A stretch of DNA of 64,000 nucleotides from Actinomortierella ambigua. Taxonomy: Eukaryota; Mortierellomycota; Mortierellomycetes; Mortierellales; Mortierellaceae. Below are positions 1 to 12,800 of this stretch, one piece after another (within the stretch, counting starts at the first letter, position 1; every line of letters begins with the position of its first letter). The notes under the pieces were generated by a model. That model worked only from the letters and a program-made list of their open reading frames with translations. It ran no database searches and was not told where the DNA came from. Where the stretch lies: NCBI GenBank assembly GCA_016098155.1, contig JAAAJB010000050.1:1-64000 (forward strand), given 5' to 3'. The position numbers were made by a program, and so were the translations under genes.

Positions 1-33
1 CACACACACACACGCACACACGCACACGCACAC
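1..33. repeat. (CA)n microsatellite at window start
   Basis: Alternating CA units with occasional CG/CAC interruptions lie just upstream of the first visible exon. They are probably intronic in the Dus4-type gene, because an acceptor TTTAG follows at 47-51. Confidence 0.85.
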
Positions 34-51
34 CAAAATAATGGCATTTAG

Positions 52-716
52 ATATCAATTGCGGGTGTCCTCAAAAGTGGGCTATCGAGGAAAAGATCGG
101 GTCACACCTCATGTCGGATCCAGAGATGGTGCGAGACATGATCCGTCAGACCAAAGCTCGCGTCCAGATCCCATGCTCTATCAAGATCCGCGTCCATCCA
201 AACCTACGCGAAACAGAAGAATTTGTCAAGCGCGCCCTGTCGGTCGGTGTCGACTTTATCACTGTTCATGGCCGCACACGTCGCCAAAAGTCGACCGAAC
301 CTGTGAATATCGAGGGCATGAAGCTTGTCAAGGAGACGTCAACTGTGCCAGTAATTGCCAATGGGGACGTGTTTTCCTTGCAAGATGCAGAGTCCATTGT
401 CGCTCAGACAGGTGTCGATGGCACGATGGCTGCCCGTGGGATCCTCGAGAATCCTGCGCTATATGCAGGATACCGGGAAACACCCTGGGAGTGTATCGAA
501 GAGTATGTTGCTCTGGCCATGGAATATGGCACCAATGCCTTCATCTTTCATCATCACCTCATGTACATGTTTGACCGTGTCATGAGCAATGCCGAGCGCA
601 AAACGTTCAATTCGCTGACCAGCGTACCGGCAATCCTAGATTACCTGGAGGAATACTATGGCCCAATGAACATTCCTGCTGCGAAAGCACGACTCCGTAG
701 TTCTCTAGTCTTGTGA
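52..716 (+). CDS. tRNA-dihydrouridine synthase, Dus4-like (3' exon only)
   Basis: This is the 3' exon of an FMN-dependent tRNA-dihydrouridine synthase, which reduces uridine in the tRNA D-loop (Dus4 enzymes act on U20a/U20b). The exon follows the acceptor ending at 51 and opens in the family's active-site motif INCGCP, whose second Cys is the catalytic acid. Further family blocks follow: SIKIRV (conserved Lys), FITVHGRTRRQ (FMN/RNA-contacting His and Arg), IANGDV, and MAARGILENP. Then comes the short helical C-terminal domain, ending in a TGA at 714-716. The N-terminal part of the barrel lies outside the window, so the gene is partial. Assignment to Dus4 rather than Dus1 rests on overall resemblance and the short C-terminus, and is less certain than membership of the Dus family. 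Confidence 0.88.
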
Positions 717-1882
717 TGCACACATACAGAACACTGCATTTTTTTCGTCTTCTTTTTAATCTGGCGTTGGAGAGATCATTCTCCTGTGGCCCTCGATCGA
801 CGCCGGGTATTCGTTGACGGCCCCAGCACATCTCATTCATCTATTATCGGGGCTGTCAAAGTGTCCATTGTGCCTAATTTAGAAGTGATTGATTGTGGAA
901 CTGTTACGCCAACAATTATTGTGATAATAATGAAACTGTTGGTGAGACGGTCGAGTGACAAGAATAGGAGAATGAACAGCCTTGCAATAATAGCGACCGA
1001 CCTCTTTCGAGAGCTTGTTGGTTTGTCAGACATCGCTCGTATAAAAAACCAGCTCTGCATTGCATTGCACATGGACATATATCGCGATGACCCACAAGTG
1101 CACCCAGGCTCCCTTGTGCTACGTTGCCAAAGAGGTATTGCCGAAAGGGCATCGTCTCGTGTGCTACCGGATAGTCTCAGAAAGACTGCGTGAGCAACGA
1201 TCCTGTTGCAACACTGGTGCAGTCTCAAGCACTCTGCCTTCTATGCGAGGACAGGAGGAAGGGGGAGTGGGTGAGTGCTGTACGCTTTGGAGACAACCTC
1301 GACGCACCAAGGCTGAGGAGGAGTTACACACCTACCACGAAAGATGCAGATAGAAAAGCACAGCAGTTTGGCGGGAATGGAGGGAGTTGGAGCAGTACAG
1401 TACTGTTGGGAAAAAAAAAGGCACACAAACAGACACTGCCTGAAGGCGAGACGAGCACTGTGAGGGCTAGCAGCAGCACGAGGAACAAGGTCAAACCCCC
1501 GTCCCCAAAGGTACCCTGAAGGGCCAAATAGAATACCTTGCCCTCTTCATCAACCCCATCGCAATTACCCATTCATCCCTCCTTCCTCGTTTGCCATCTG
1601 TACATCTCATTCACTGTCCTCTTGTCTGTGCACCTGTGCCTACCTGCCTCCCCACCCACCTATCCAGAACAAGCTTCCTGCTTGCCCACAATTGTTCTTT
1701 GTACCCCGCCGGTCCCTCTCCAACCCCCTCTCCATACACGCCTCACAAGTCGCAACCCAGCTGGGAGCCCATTGACATTCTGTGACTTTTCCCCCCTTTG
1801 TGTTCCCCCCTTCCCCCCACCTCTCCACACGACCCTACTCTTCTACTGTTGCTGCTGCTGAAGAACGAGTGGTTGTTCTACT
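717..1882. other. Intergenic region, no gene supported
   Basis: About 1.2 kb between the Dus4-like stop and the next coding region. Several overlapping open frames of 60-135 codons occur on both strands here, but none shows a recognisable domain or a convincing splice structure. From about 1530 the plus strand becomes pyrimidine-rich, as is usual for fungal promoters and leaders, so it probably holds the promoter and 5' leader of the Sel1-repeat gene. Confidence 0.5.
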
Positions 1883-4800
1883 GTGCATGGTCGTTTATCT
1901 TTCGACGACGGTATGCTCCACCTGTCCGCGCCGCTCCAGCCATCTTCAAGATCCCATCGTTTCTGTGCGTCGTCTAGCCCGACCTGTCTGTGCCCTTCCT
2001 GCGCTACATCCCCACCACCAACCACTAAACATTCCAGTTCCAAACCATCCGTGCGATACAATGATCAGCCCCTTCGGCCCCATACTGCTATTCTTCATAC
2101 CGAAAGTCTTTCCGACGGTATTGTGTATGCGCCATCGTCCCCTATCGAAAGCTATTCCGCCGACCTGCATCGAGGCCACGACTATCCGCTGAACATCTAT
2201 GCCCCTTGGTCTCAATTGATCCAACTCGAGCCCATGGCGGCAGGCTCTCTCTCGGACCTGCTTTCCCTTCACTCGCCACCATCCGCCGGTCCAACCACGA
2301 TGGAGCCATGGCCAGCTGTCCATGCGACTGCTACATACCTCACTCATCCAGAGGAGCATAGCATTGGCATGGCTGCAGCTGCAGATGCAGCTGTCATTCC
2401 TCTGTCGACCCCTCGAAATCCTGACTGCCATGGGCAACACAAGGAACAACAGGAGGGTCCACAGACCATGACAGCTGATACACCGCCGCTGTCTCAGCCT
2501 CAAGGGAATATCCGCCACAACCTTCAATCCCCCTCCAAGTTCGGCAGCATGGGATCGAGCAGTTGCATGAATAGCACACATCGGCGGTCTTGTTTCCATG
2601 CTAGTTGGTTGCCCGCAGTCTCTACCAGAGGCAGCATGGTCAAGTCTCGTCCACTACTGGCTGTTCGTGGGCGTCAAAGCAGGAAAGCCATGGTGCCTGG
2701 AATCAACACCACCACCACGCGACCTCGGACGACTGGTGGTATGAGACCGGCAACTTCGGGGCTATCGTCTAGTTCTATCCCAACAGTTGACGTGCAGTCT
2801 TTTAGCGCAGTCTCGCGTCATGTTGCTACCGACAGAACCAGTCCTTCTCCATCTTCTTCTTCTTTGACTGCACCTCCATCTAAAGCATTGGCCTTGATGA
2901 CCTGCCCTGCTGCTTCAGTTGTACCTCCTTGCAGTGAGAGCACTATCTTGAATCAATATGCAGAGGGGTCTCTCTGTGTTCTACCTCCTATTTCCATGCC
3001 TCTAAGCCATCTACCACAGTCCCTTTCCACTCACCCCGTTTGTCCGAAAGATAACACTCACTCCCTTTCTGCCACTCTGCCTTCATATCACCCTCCTCCT
3101 TCCTTCACATCATTCACCAATTCCAGCATTGGTGGCCACTTCTTCTCTCTCTCCGATAACAATATCGCCCTGACCTGCTCCACACATCTCGCAGCCGAGG
3201 CCATGCTACTATCCAGCAGAAGAGATATCGGCGCCCGCGTGCGTGACGAAGATGATGAAGAAGAAGAGCTAGTCAATGTTGGGTGTGATCACAGTATTGT
3301 CTTTGAGCAGTCGGCCCCAAGGACAGGTAACTTTCCAACCTCAGCAAATAGTTCGTTCAATTTATGATATTTATTACGTTATAATATTGGGCGGCTACCA
3401 ATCGAAATTCTAATCCCACGAGTAACAACCGGTAACTGGTTCTAGACACGGGTACGACTGGAATGACAGTGAAGAACGTACCGTCAGTGATAGCATCGTC
3501 ATCCCCCTCCGCCGCCGCCGATAAGCGACAACAGCGACACCCGTCTGCGGTTTCAAAGTGTCCGAGCTCCAGCAGCGAATGCAGCACAAATCATGTCCCT
3601 GCGTCTTCCGGGTCGTGCATGCAGAGCGAGTTTGGAGGACAGAACAACCTGTTCGAGATGCAGCAAGGCATCCGGAGAGCGCGACCTACGCGCACCGTCT
3701 CTGCGTCTGGATACCACCCCGACATTGCCTCCTCCTCTTTCCCTCCATCTCCTCCGGGTACTCACAGGCGTTCGCGTCCTCCTGCCCGCTCCTCCTTCTT
3801 CTTTTCGCCATGCGATCTCTCGACAGACTCCAGCTCAGAATCGGAGCGAGAAGAGGGCACGGCTGGTCGCCGACCAAAGGCGACACCCAAGGTTTCGTTT
3901 TTTCGGGCCCCAGGCAATGATTACCCTCGTGCTCCCACCGCTGCCACCTCTTCTCGTTCGCGCCGTGGTCGATGCCATTCGGCGTCGATGACAGAGCCAC
4001 TTTCCGAGGCGTCCATGTCATCGTTTCACGCAGCACTCACGTCCTCCCTCTCCATGTCTTCCGACTCGTTCTCGACTCATGCAGGCTCACTGGCTAGCAC
4101 CACGCCATCTTCCCGTGTGCCCAATCTCTCTCAAGAGTCTTCTCATCCGGCAATTCTACCCTTCTCCACCATGGTGGACCTTGCGACGGCCAAGGCAGAA
4201 AACATTACCGGTGTATATTTTGCCAAACAGATGAATGCTTCTCTCAGAAGATCATTGCCTTCTTTGAGCACTTCCATGCCACCTGTTTCATCACCTTTGC
4301 TCGTGAAGAGGAGTAAGCCGATGATAGTGGACCCGATGGCCACTGGCGATACAAAGGGTGCCACCATCCCAAGAGAATCACCACCAGGATCACCATTGAC
4401 ACCCGTTCCTGGCCCATCCCCCGAGCTGCCGGTTCACCCCTTTGCTTTTGATACCCGTTCGACTCTAACTTCATCGCTATCGGCTCCTTCAGCGATCAAC
4501 AATATCCAGATCGCATCACCGCCTTCTTCTGCCTCGCCAACAAAGTCGATGGCGATAGAGACGGCAACAACGATGACAGACGGTGGTGAGCCTGCACAAA
4601 AAAAGACGTTGGCGACGAAGGGCAAGTGCATGATGTTTGAACAGGGGCATCCTGTGGAAATGAACACTTTTGCGCAGCCCGAGACGCGCGCACGGACGCC
4701 TGTTACTGTGGATGTGCACTCATCTCTTCCACCGTTACCACCGACGTTGGGCGGCTTAACCACATCGTGGACTGATGCCCATACTGTGGAGGCGCACAAG

Positions 4801-7392
4801 GATGGATCGCCTGCCACTAACGCGAGACGCACCAGGATAGCGACGTGCTCTGGACCCATTGGAGGCGGCATGGCCAGGAGTGGCCGGACGGTTCCACTAG
4901 CAGGGTCTACCAACATTTCCCAGTCATTGCCAACCTCGTCGTCCATGTCCAGTCTAGGCTTGGAGACCAATGACGGTAGGATTCAAATATTGGATTCAGA
5001 AATGGTGATATTGAAACAAGGAAAAACGAGGTCCCATGTCTGCGTTATCCCTTCACGGTCTCTCATACTTCTTTTCAATTTTCAATTCTCGCATCACCTC
5101 TCTCTCTCTCTCCTCACTTCTCTTTTAGAATCCAACACTACTACGTCAAGAAGAGGTCAACATCGCCGACACCACTCTGCTTCCCATTTCTTTCACCTCT
5201 CCTCGCTCCGTCATCATTCACCAGCACAGTTCAACCTTGCACTCTGCTACGAACATGGACAGGGCGGCGTGGACCAGGATCTGGGTAAGGCCATCCATTT
5301 CTATCAGCAGGCAGCAGCACAGGGCCATTCCAAGGCCAGCTACAACCTCGGATGTATCTGCTTCCATCGCGGCCTCGTCCACAGAGCCATCGGCTGGTTT
5401 GAACTGGCGTCCAAGTGCCGTGTCCGTGACTTGGAGGCCATTCGGAGGGCAGAGCAGGACATGGATGATGATCGAGGCCAACCATCATCGCAACAGTCAA
5501 TGACAGATGACGTGGATATGTGTCCACCATGGAAGACAAACTATCTTGCGGCTTTGTCCGGTCATGTACTAGCAGCGGGAACCGATCCTTTGGCGGCAGA
5601 GACGGCGTCCTCGTTTTCAGGACCCCTGTCGTCTTCATTGCCATCATCTTTACCTGCCGCAGCGGCTCATGATCTCCTTGAACAGCTTCATGGACCTTCG
5701 GTCATCGTCGAACAGGCAACGGTGGCGACTTTTGGTCCCACGGCTCCGTATCTCCCGGCGATGCTAACGCTGGCGTTGCTGTGCCGCCAGGGCGTTCCTT
5801 CAACCACTACGACCACTACTACCACTACTACCAAGACGACCGGGGAGGCGAAAGCAACTGAAAAGTCCCTGAGAAAGGAAACACATGCCAAACGCGCTAG
5901 TCGCGGTAACTCGCCAGTCTTCCTACAACGTGACCACCAGCAGGCGATTCGTGTCCTCCAAAAGCTGATCGCGATGGCGCCACCGACGATGGCGAACGAA
6001 GTGGAGGGATCATTGTTGTCGTCGTCGGATCGTCCTCTCGCACCTCCATGTCATGCGTTCTTCGCTACAGAAGCGACGGCGCGCGCGAACGACGGGGGCT
6101 CAAAGGGCCCGGTCGCCGGCGAACCGTCGGTTCTCCAAACACATGAGCAATATGTTTCTCCAGCCCTTAGAACCAAATCTTGTTCTTCCTCATCTGGTGG
6201 TAGTTCTTCGTCCTCGCATTCGACGTCGTGTCCAAATTTGCTAGCACCCTCGTCTGGGACCTTCCCGTCCTTTGTTCGCAAGGACTACCGTATCCCCTCC
6301 TCCTCCTCCTCTCCCTCCGTTGATGGTATGGCCAACAGCTCGGAGGACGGCGAAAAGGATCAGTCCATTCTATCGCTCCAACCAATGCCTCAAAGCAACC
6401 AGCGTCCATATCTCGCGCCGACTCGGCGCCGCTCACGGCATCATCAAACACTGCCTCCCCGTCATCCTTTCGCGACGGGTGATGCTATGAAAGAGCGACA
6501 AGTACAGCCGCCGCCGCCGCGTCTACCACCCATGCCGCCGAGCATCGACGACCATGAGGCCTGGTCCGTGTGTCTGGCCAGATACCTGCTTCAGTATTGG
6601 CAGCAACAGGACGCTTCCGCTTCTTCGCCCTCTCCATCTTCCTCCTCAACGGCTCCTGCTGCTGCTGCTGCTGCTGCCTCTCGAGAGCGCATTCAGCGAT
6701 ATCACCTGTTACACATGACGAACCCAACGAACGGTAAGACGCTGTACAATCTGGGCCTCATCTACGATGTGTACCTGAACGTACCGGTCGTTGCGAGCCG
6801 ATGCTATCTGTCGGCGTATGAAAGGTCGGTCGTTGCCGCAGCGGGCGTCATGACTTCTGATGAACCAGGTGGATCGCCTAGTAGTAGCGGTTGTACTTCC
6901 TCCTCCTCCTCTCCTTCTTCCCCTTCTTCCCCTTCTTCTTCCTCTTCTTCATCGTCGTCTTCTTCGACTTGCCCAAAGAACAATATTGTGACTCGGATCA
7001 ACAGCGCCTGGAACCTGGGGGTACTGTACGCCAAGGACCAGCAGTGGGCAGTGGGGCGGGAATGGTTCCTTCGGGCACAGCAGGAGCTGCTAACAACGAA
7101 GGCGTCACCATCGTCGCCATGCGATCCTCCAGAGATGAGCAACACCACCCACCATCACCACCATCACCATATTACCCATGCGTATCAAGGCGCGAAAAAT
7201 GGTGAAGCACTCCTCCTCGTTGCAAAGAACCAGCATCAGCAACATCAGCAACATCAGCAACCGTCGAAGCACACGTCTCATCATCCTCATCATCATTCCC
7301 ATCCACAGCTCTGTACAGATGCGGAACGCGTGGAGGCAGTGCTAGCTCTGATGGATCGGGAGCTGATCCGTGCAGGGGCCGCCACTCTTTGA
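1883..7392 (+). CDS. Large disordered Sel1-repeat protein
   Basis: Predicted as three exons, 1883-3326, 3446-4975 and 5129-7392, giving about 1,745 residues. The first intron (GTAACT...TTCTAG) contains in-frame stops and is well supported because phase 1 is preserved across it. The second (GTAGGA...TTTTAG, 153 bp) is a multiple of three and has no stop, so it could be retained. Most of the protein is Ser/Pro/Thr-rich and probably disordered. The C-terminal third holds Sel1/TPR-like helical repeats: AQFNLALCYEHGQGG, ASYNLGCICFHRG, LYNLGLIYD and AWNLGVLYA. They are separated by Ser, Thr and His homopolymers. Such repeats act as protein-binding scaffolds. The start is uncertain: Met at 1883, 1913 and 2234 are all in frame. 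No enzymatic domain is visible and the specific role is unknown. Confidence 0.75.
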
Positions 7393-7716
7393 TCTTGATA
7401 GCCCTTTTTTGGTTGTCTTTACCAATATGTACATTCGTTTTCCGTGTAGTTTTGTTTTGTTGTAATATCATATTTTTGTGCCATATCGACATTTGTACAA
7501 AAGACCAAAAAAAATAAATAAATAAATAAAAGAATGAAAAATATAATAGTGAGGAGAGAGAGAGAGAGAGAGGGGTAACTTGTATTCAAAAAAAGATGGA
7601 TATCTTCTTTTTGTGTCTCTGATTTTTTTGTAATGCACAAGAGGATTAGAAAGGAATGCTTGGAGAGAAAATGTTAAGGAAGAAGAAAACAACAACAAAA
7701 GGGTCCATTATTTTCT
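7393..7716. other. Convergent 3' flanks with AAATAAATAAAT and GA microsatellite
   Basis: This is the short spacer between two converging genes. It contains an A/T-rich block with repeated AAATAA units near 7510-7530, plausible polyadenylation signals for the plus-strand gene, and a (GA)n run near 7554-7574. No coding potential is seen. Confidence 0.6.
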
Positions 7717-8856
7717 TTACAGCCACTTGTCCTTGGCCTCCTGAGCAAGCTTCTGGACCTTCTCGGCATCCAAGTCGTTGACGGACTGAGCCAGGCCCAT
7801 GATGTGGGCATTCCAGTTGTTCTTCACGGATGGCATCAGGCGCTCCGTCACGTATTGAGTCGACTCGTCCAGCATCTCCTTGGGCTTCTCCAGAATCGAC
7901 GATGTTGGGTGGGAAGTCAAGGCCTATTTTTGGCGTTACATGTGAAAAGAAAAACAGAAAGGTGTTAAGATTCAAGTAATATGTTCCGCATTGAGGGGAG
8001 AGAACGAAAGGATGTGTGTGGGGTATGGTAAAAAAAAAGGGGGGGGGGAGGGAAAGCAGGTTGGCTTTTCTGTACAACAGAAGACAGAAGAGAAAGACCC
8101 TAGAAGATTGATAGTCTACTCTTTCTTCTTTTCTAGAAGCACGTTTCTCTTCTGAATAATCGGTCCACGATACAATTTCTCGAATGTGTCAACATGTGTG
8201 TATCTGTTGTGTATCGCCAAAGGTGAAGAATGGAGCACAACGCATGAATCCAATGCATTACTGGCGTTTTTTTTCTGAAACATTGGGCATTTGAAAGCAA
8301 ACGTGTGCTCGCATGCCCTTCTTCGTGTCTCCTTTGAACCCGGGACTTTCCAAAAAGAACAAGGAAGGGGCGGAAGTAACATGACCCCTCCCCTCCTCCT
8401 CCCGAAGACGCGATCCTTGGAATATTTCTCCCAACGGATCTCGAAGAAAGGGTCCATTTTCATTTTTGTTCCTGAAATTCTTCGTGGTGCCTGAGCCACT
8501 CGATTCCCCGTGTCCACCCTGCGCTATACATGTATCCCTGCTAAATTGGCCATTTAAAGCCGAGGGAGGGGGGGTTTTGGCGTGCCACTTGACTGAAAGG
8601 AAAGACGCAGGCTGAAGCAGAGTGAGAGAAAGAGAGGTGTGTCTGTGTATGGGTATGATGCAAAAATAAAAAAAAGACATTGTCCTGTTCCTACATTGCT
8701 GATCTTGGCACCGGGAACGGATCCGGCAAGACGGTTCTGGACATTGTGCAGTTGACTCCGGACCTCACGCATGTCGGATGTGAGTTCATGGCGGAAGTAG
8801 TACAGGATGGCAGCCGAGGCAGCGAGGCCTGTGAAGGTAGCAGCGACTCTTGACAT
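7717..8856 (-). CDS. Small mitochondrial membrane protein, MICOS Mic12/Aim5-like
   Basis: Two exons on the minus strand, 8856-8695 and 7923-7717, encode 122 residues; the 771-bp intron uses GTAGGA and ATAG, and phase 0 is kept exactly (54 + 68 codons). The N-terminus MSRVAATFTGLAASAAILYYF is a short hydrophobic anchor of about 15 residues followed by charged helices. The second exon carries PSVKNNWNAHI and ends in AKDKWL. A single N-terminal membrane segment, small size and a Trp-containing C-terminal helix resemble Mic12 (Aim5) of the mitochondrial contact site and cristae organising system. Similarity is weak and based on overall architecture, so another small inner-membrane protein is possible. 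The gene is divergent from the CCDC6-like gene. Confidence 0.55.
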
Positions 8857-9877
8857 GATGGTCGTGTGTGAATGTGTTCGTTCCAAGTCAAACCGAGCAA
8901 ACGAGGAAGTGATGCACCCAGTCTCTTGAATTTTTGATTTTTTAAAAAAAAAAATGACGTCATTTTTTTTTTTCCAGAAGAGGGTTTCCATGGATGAACA
9001 GCTGGCTTACAGCGACTGCGTGAGAAAAGGAGAGAGAGAGACAGAGACAGAGGCAGAGAGAGAGAGGGAGGTGCGATCATTACTGCTGGCATGGGCAGGT
9101 TGGTTTGGTGGAGAGGAAAAAGACAATAATGAAAAGGCTGTTAACTGAAGGGGCGACCAACAGGGGATTGGGAAGAACAGATCAGGCGCGAAACAGTGAG
9201 AAAGGAGGAGGAGGAGGAGGGGAGTGAGAGAGAGACACACACACACACACGCACAGCAGGTGAAGGGAGGAGAAGAGAAGAGGGGATGCCGGGTCCCTCG
9301 ACCATCGTCCAGCTGCGAACGGTGCAGCACCCGACGGGGTGCGGGCAGGGCGTTTTTTTTTTCTGTGAAATTGCAGCGCATTGCAGCTACGCCATGCCTA
9401 CCTACGGGGGGCAGGGAAAGGGGACAAGACCGAGAGACAGAGGAGATACAGCGCAGAGACAATGAGGGGCAGACAGAAGAGGGCCCATTGGGCCATACCA
9501 TCAGACGGCTTCCAGCAACAACAACACCACCCTTCCCCTCCCCTTCCTGCCGTACTTTCTAGTGTCTCTGTTATCCGTACCCTCCTTTTTCCTCACTCAC
9601 GCCGCAACTTTCACACACACCACCACCACCACCACCACCACCCTTTTTTATTTTCTCTTCTTCCTTACTTCCGAAACCCCATTGCTTGCTCATTCACCTG
9701 CTTCGCACCTCATTCCCCCCCAGTTTCCATTCTTCCTTCCTTCCCTCCTTTGCAAGCATCCCTCCTCCTCTTCCTCCTTCCCAACCCAAGTGTCTGTGTC
9801 CTCCAACCTTCTTTTTTTCGTTGTGCACACACACAAACCTCACCAGACTACGAATTTATTTTTTCCGAGAGTAATTC
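8857..9877. other. Divergent intergenic region (promoters of the Mic12-like and CCDC6-like genes)
   Basis: About 1 kb between the two start codons at 8856 (minus) and 9878 (plus). It holds purine-rich and (AC)n stretches (about 9235-9252) and a long pyrimidine-rich leader from about 9520 to 9830, with a CACCACC run near 9620. No gene is supported. Confidence 0.6.
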
Positions 9878-12800
9878 ATGTTCACCTTTCGTCAGAGCGA
9901 GTCGGGCCAGCAGCTCAAGGACGCGCCCACCACCGCTGCAACCACCACCACCATTGTAGAGCCTACAGTCTCCTCTGGGCCAAAGCCAGACGACAAGCCG
10001 TTGGTAAGGCCTAATTTTTTTTTTGTCTTGGATAGCAAACCACTGTAATCAGTGGTCTGGTGGACAGTCTTTTTTTTTGGGAGAGTTTTTGTGCTCCCTT
10101 CCTTTGGCTCTCTGGTTTATCTTGCGCCTTTCATCCTCTCATCTTATCGCTTGATGGCTTCAGGAAAAATAATAGAGAGGGAGAGAGAGAGAGGCAAGAT
10201 GAAGGAAGAACTCGTTGTTTTTTTTTCATACAATTGTTGGGTATTCAGTTCCATTGATGAAAGTAAAGGCGATGCATATAACGGCCAACGGCGTGGTGAT
10301 GACCAAACGATAGCGCGGGATGCGGCGGACATTGCAGATTGCCTATGGCGGGTTGGACTTTACATCTCATCGTTGCGCGGGGTAAAGAAGTTGAAGGAGA
10401 GAGGAGAGAGGTAATGCATGGGAAAAAACAGAGCTCGAGGGAGAGTACACCACCTCACTTAAAAAAATTCTTGGGTTTAAAGGCACACACAACAGACTGC
10501 CTGATATATTCAACGGGAGAATGGGTAGGTGGAGTGGGAGAGGAGAATGGTGAGGAGGGGGGGGGAGCCACTTCGGTCAGTTGGTACGTACAAAAGGACG
10601 ACCTACATGCATGGGGAAGGTGAGCAGGTGAATGGTGTCACTCCCATAAAAAGCACAGTTTGTCCAGAAGGAGGTGGCCTCTCCTCTTCTTTCACACATC
10701 TATTCACAGTAACACTCACCTCTTATCTTCTCCTCGTTTGGCCTCCAACACCCCATCGTTCACCTACTTTTTTTTTCATTTGCACCACATACATACATCC
10801 ACTCCCGCCAGTCAAAGACCGAGCAGCTGCAGGAGATCGAAAACACCGAGAAGGACATGACTTCCTCCCTTCAGAAGCAACTCGAGCATGTAAGTGATAA
10901 GCCTTGGTGGTTCTTATCTTTCTTCTACGAGTGCCTCAACCTACTCTCATTCTGGAAACCACACTCCCCACCATTCCCGTGTTTAGCCCCGCAATACCTT
11001 GTTTTTGGGTGATGAGGCTGTGGTACTGTGGTGCCTGAATGGCACTTGCAACAAGTTGTACGACTGTGCGTGAATACACTTTAATCTCCCTTTCCAGCCA
11101 ACAAGGGATGGGGTGCCTGTCTTGCATGAATCACCCTTTCATTCATTGTTACTGGCGGTAAAATCCTATCATCTTCACCCCCCCTCCCTTCTTCCCTCCC
11201 CTTTGTTTACAAGTTGGTTTTCTTTTGTGTTAGTGAGGCGCCCCCCCCCCCGACCAATGCAAGTCGAAAGTAAAGAAGAATGATTGTCCTCTCCTCCCCC
11301 CAACATTGCTTCTTTCTACTCATGGTCGCACGTAGCAGTTATCGGTGTTGATTGTTTGCAGTGTGTGTTTTATTTTTTGGGAGGCATGCAACTTCATTTT
11401 GTTCTGCGTGAAACTTGAGCTAGACAGCGACCTAACGTATCGATCTTCCTTCCTTCCTTTCTCTCTCTCTCTTCCGCTGGCTGCTATCCATCCAATAACG
11501 ACGGCTTACTGCTGCGTGGTACTTCTCACCCCTCGTCTTGGATTGATCTTATCACTTGGGGGCATTCAGGCACGAGAGACATCGGCGCGTCTCAACAATG
11601 CCTCCAACGGTGGAGGCAACAGCAACACCAGCAACAAGGCCAACAACAACAATAGCAACAATGCTTCCACGTCAGCATCAGCAGCAGCAGCAGCAGTAGT
11701 GTCTCTTTCCGCGGCCGAGAGTACCAACGACGTTAGCGAGCTCAGGCGTGCTCTTCAAGAAGCCAACGAGAGGATCAAGCAGCAAAAGACTCAGATTAAG
11801 AAACTACAACATGAGGTCGATGTCGAGCGTGGTCATGCCACCATCCTCCGGCATGACAACCAGGTGTTGCGACAGAAGAACGTGAATTTGGTAAGTGTCT
11901 TATCCTCTTTGTTATGAAAGCTAAACCTCGATAATTATAGACATGGATGAAGAATGGGCCTGACCCTCACTTCGCTCCTACTGTGCCCCCCCCCCAACCA
12001 TCATGGCTCTCTCGCTCGTTCATTTCTCTTGTCAGCTGCATGTGGGTTGGGTGCTATCTCAGTTTGTCATTTCTCGCCCATGCTCACAAAGACTCACCAA
12101 ATCAACTTTGTCTCTTTGTCCACTTGGTCAACGCTCATATTTAAATTTGTTTCCAATATTAAAATAAAAAATTAGCATGCGGTGGCAGAGCAGGAGGAGG
12201 AGAATATCTCGAACCGCCTACTGAAGCGGATATCAGGATTGAAGAAGGAAAAGGGCGAGCTGATGTTGCAAGTCGAACAAGAGGAGGAGTACCTCACACA
12301 GACACTGCAGAAGAAGCTACAGCAGGTAAAAGGGGCTGATTTCGTATTTTTTTTATTAGGATAGCCGAGTGTGTTGAGGACCTTGGTCCTCTGGAGAGAG
12401 CAAAAGGACAACCTGGATGTTTTGAAAGCCATGTTTCAGCATGTGCACACCCCTACACACACTGACAGTATTTTTTGTCACTGCTTTTCTCTTTTCTTTT
12501 CTCGTCCAAATTGTTCAAATTAGCTTCAGAAAGAGAAAATAGATATGGAGAATGCATTGGAGCAAGAGCAGGAGTACATTGTGAATCGACTACAGAAGCA
12601 GCTCGAAGCTCTGCGCCTGGAGCAATCTGGCGGCGCCTCGGCCGCATCAAGCTGGCACGATAAGGACTTTGGACTGATTGGGTCCTCACCCATCAACATT
12701 GCCGGCGGTGGCCGACCGCACTCGATGACCTTCCCCAATCCATCGCCGACACCCTCACCGACCCAGAAAAAGTGGATACCAGGCCACTCACCATCCTCCT

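Noticed and set aside
786..1193. Open frame of 135 codons upstream of the Sel1-repeat gene
   Set aside because: No domain and no splice continuity, and an overlapping frame of equal length exists on the other strand.
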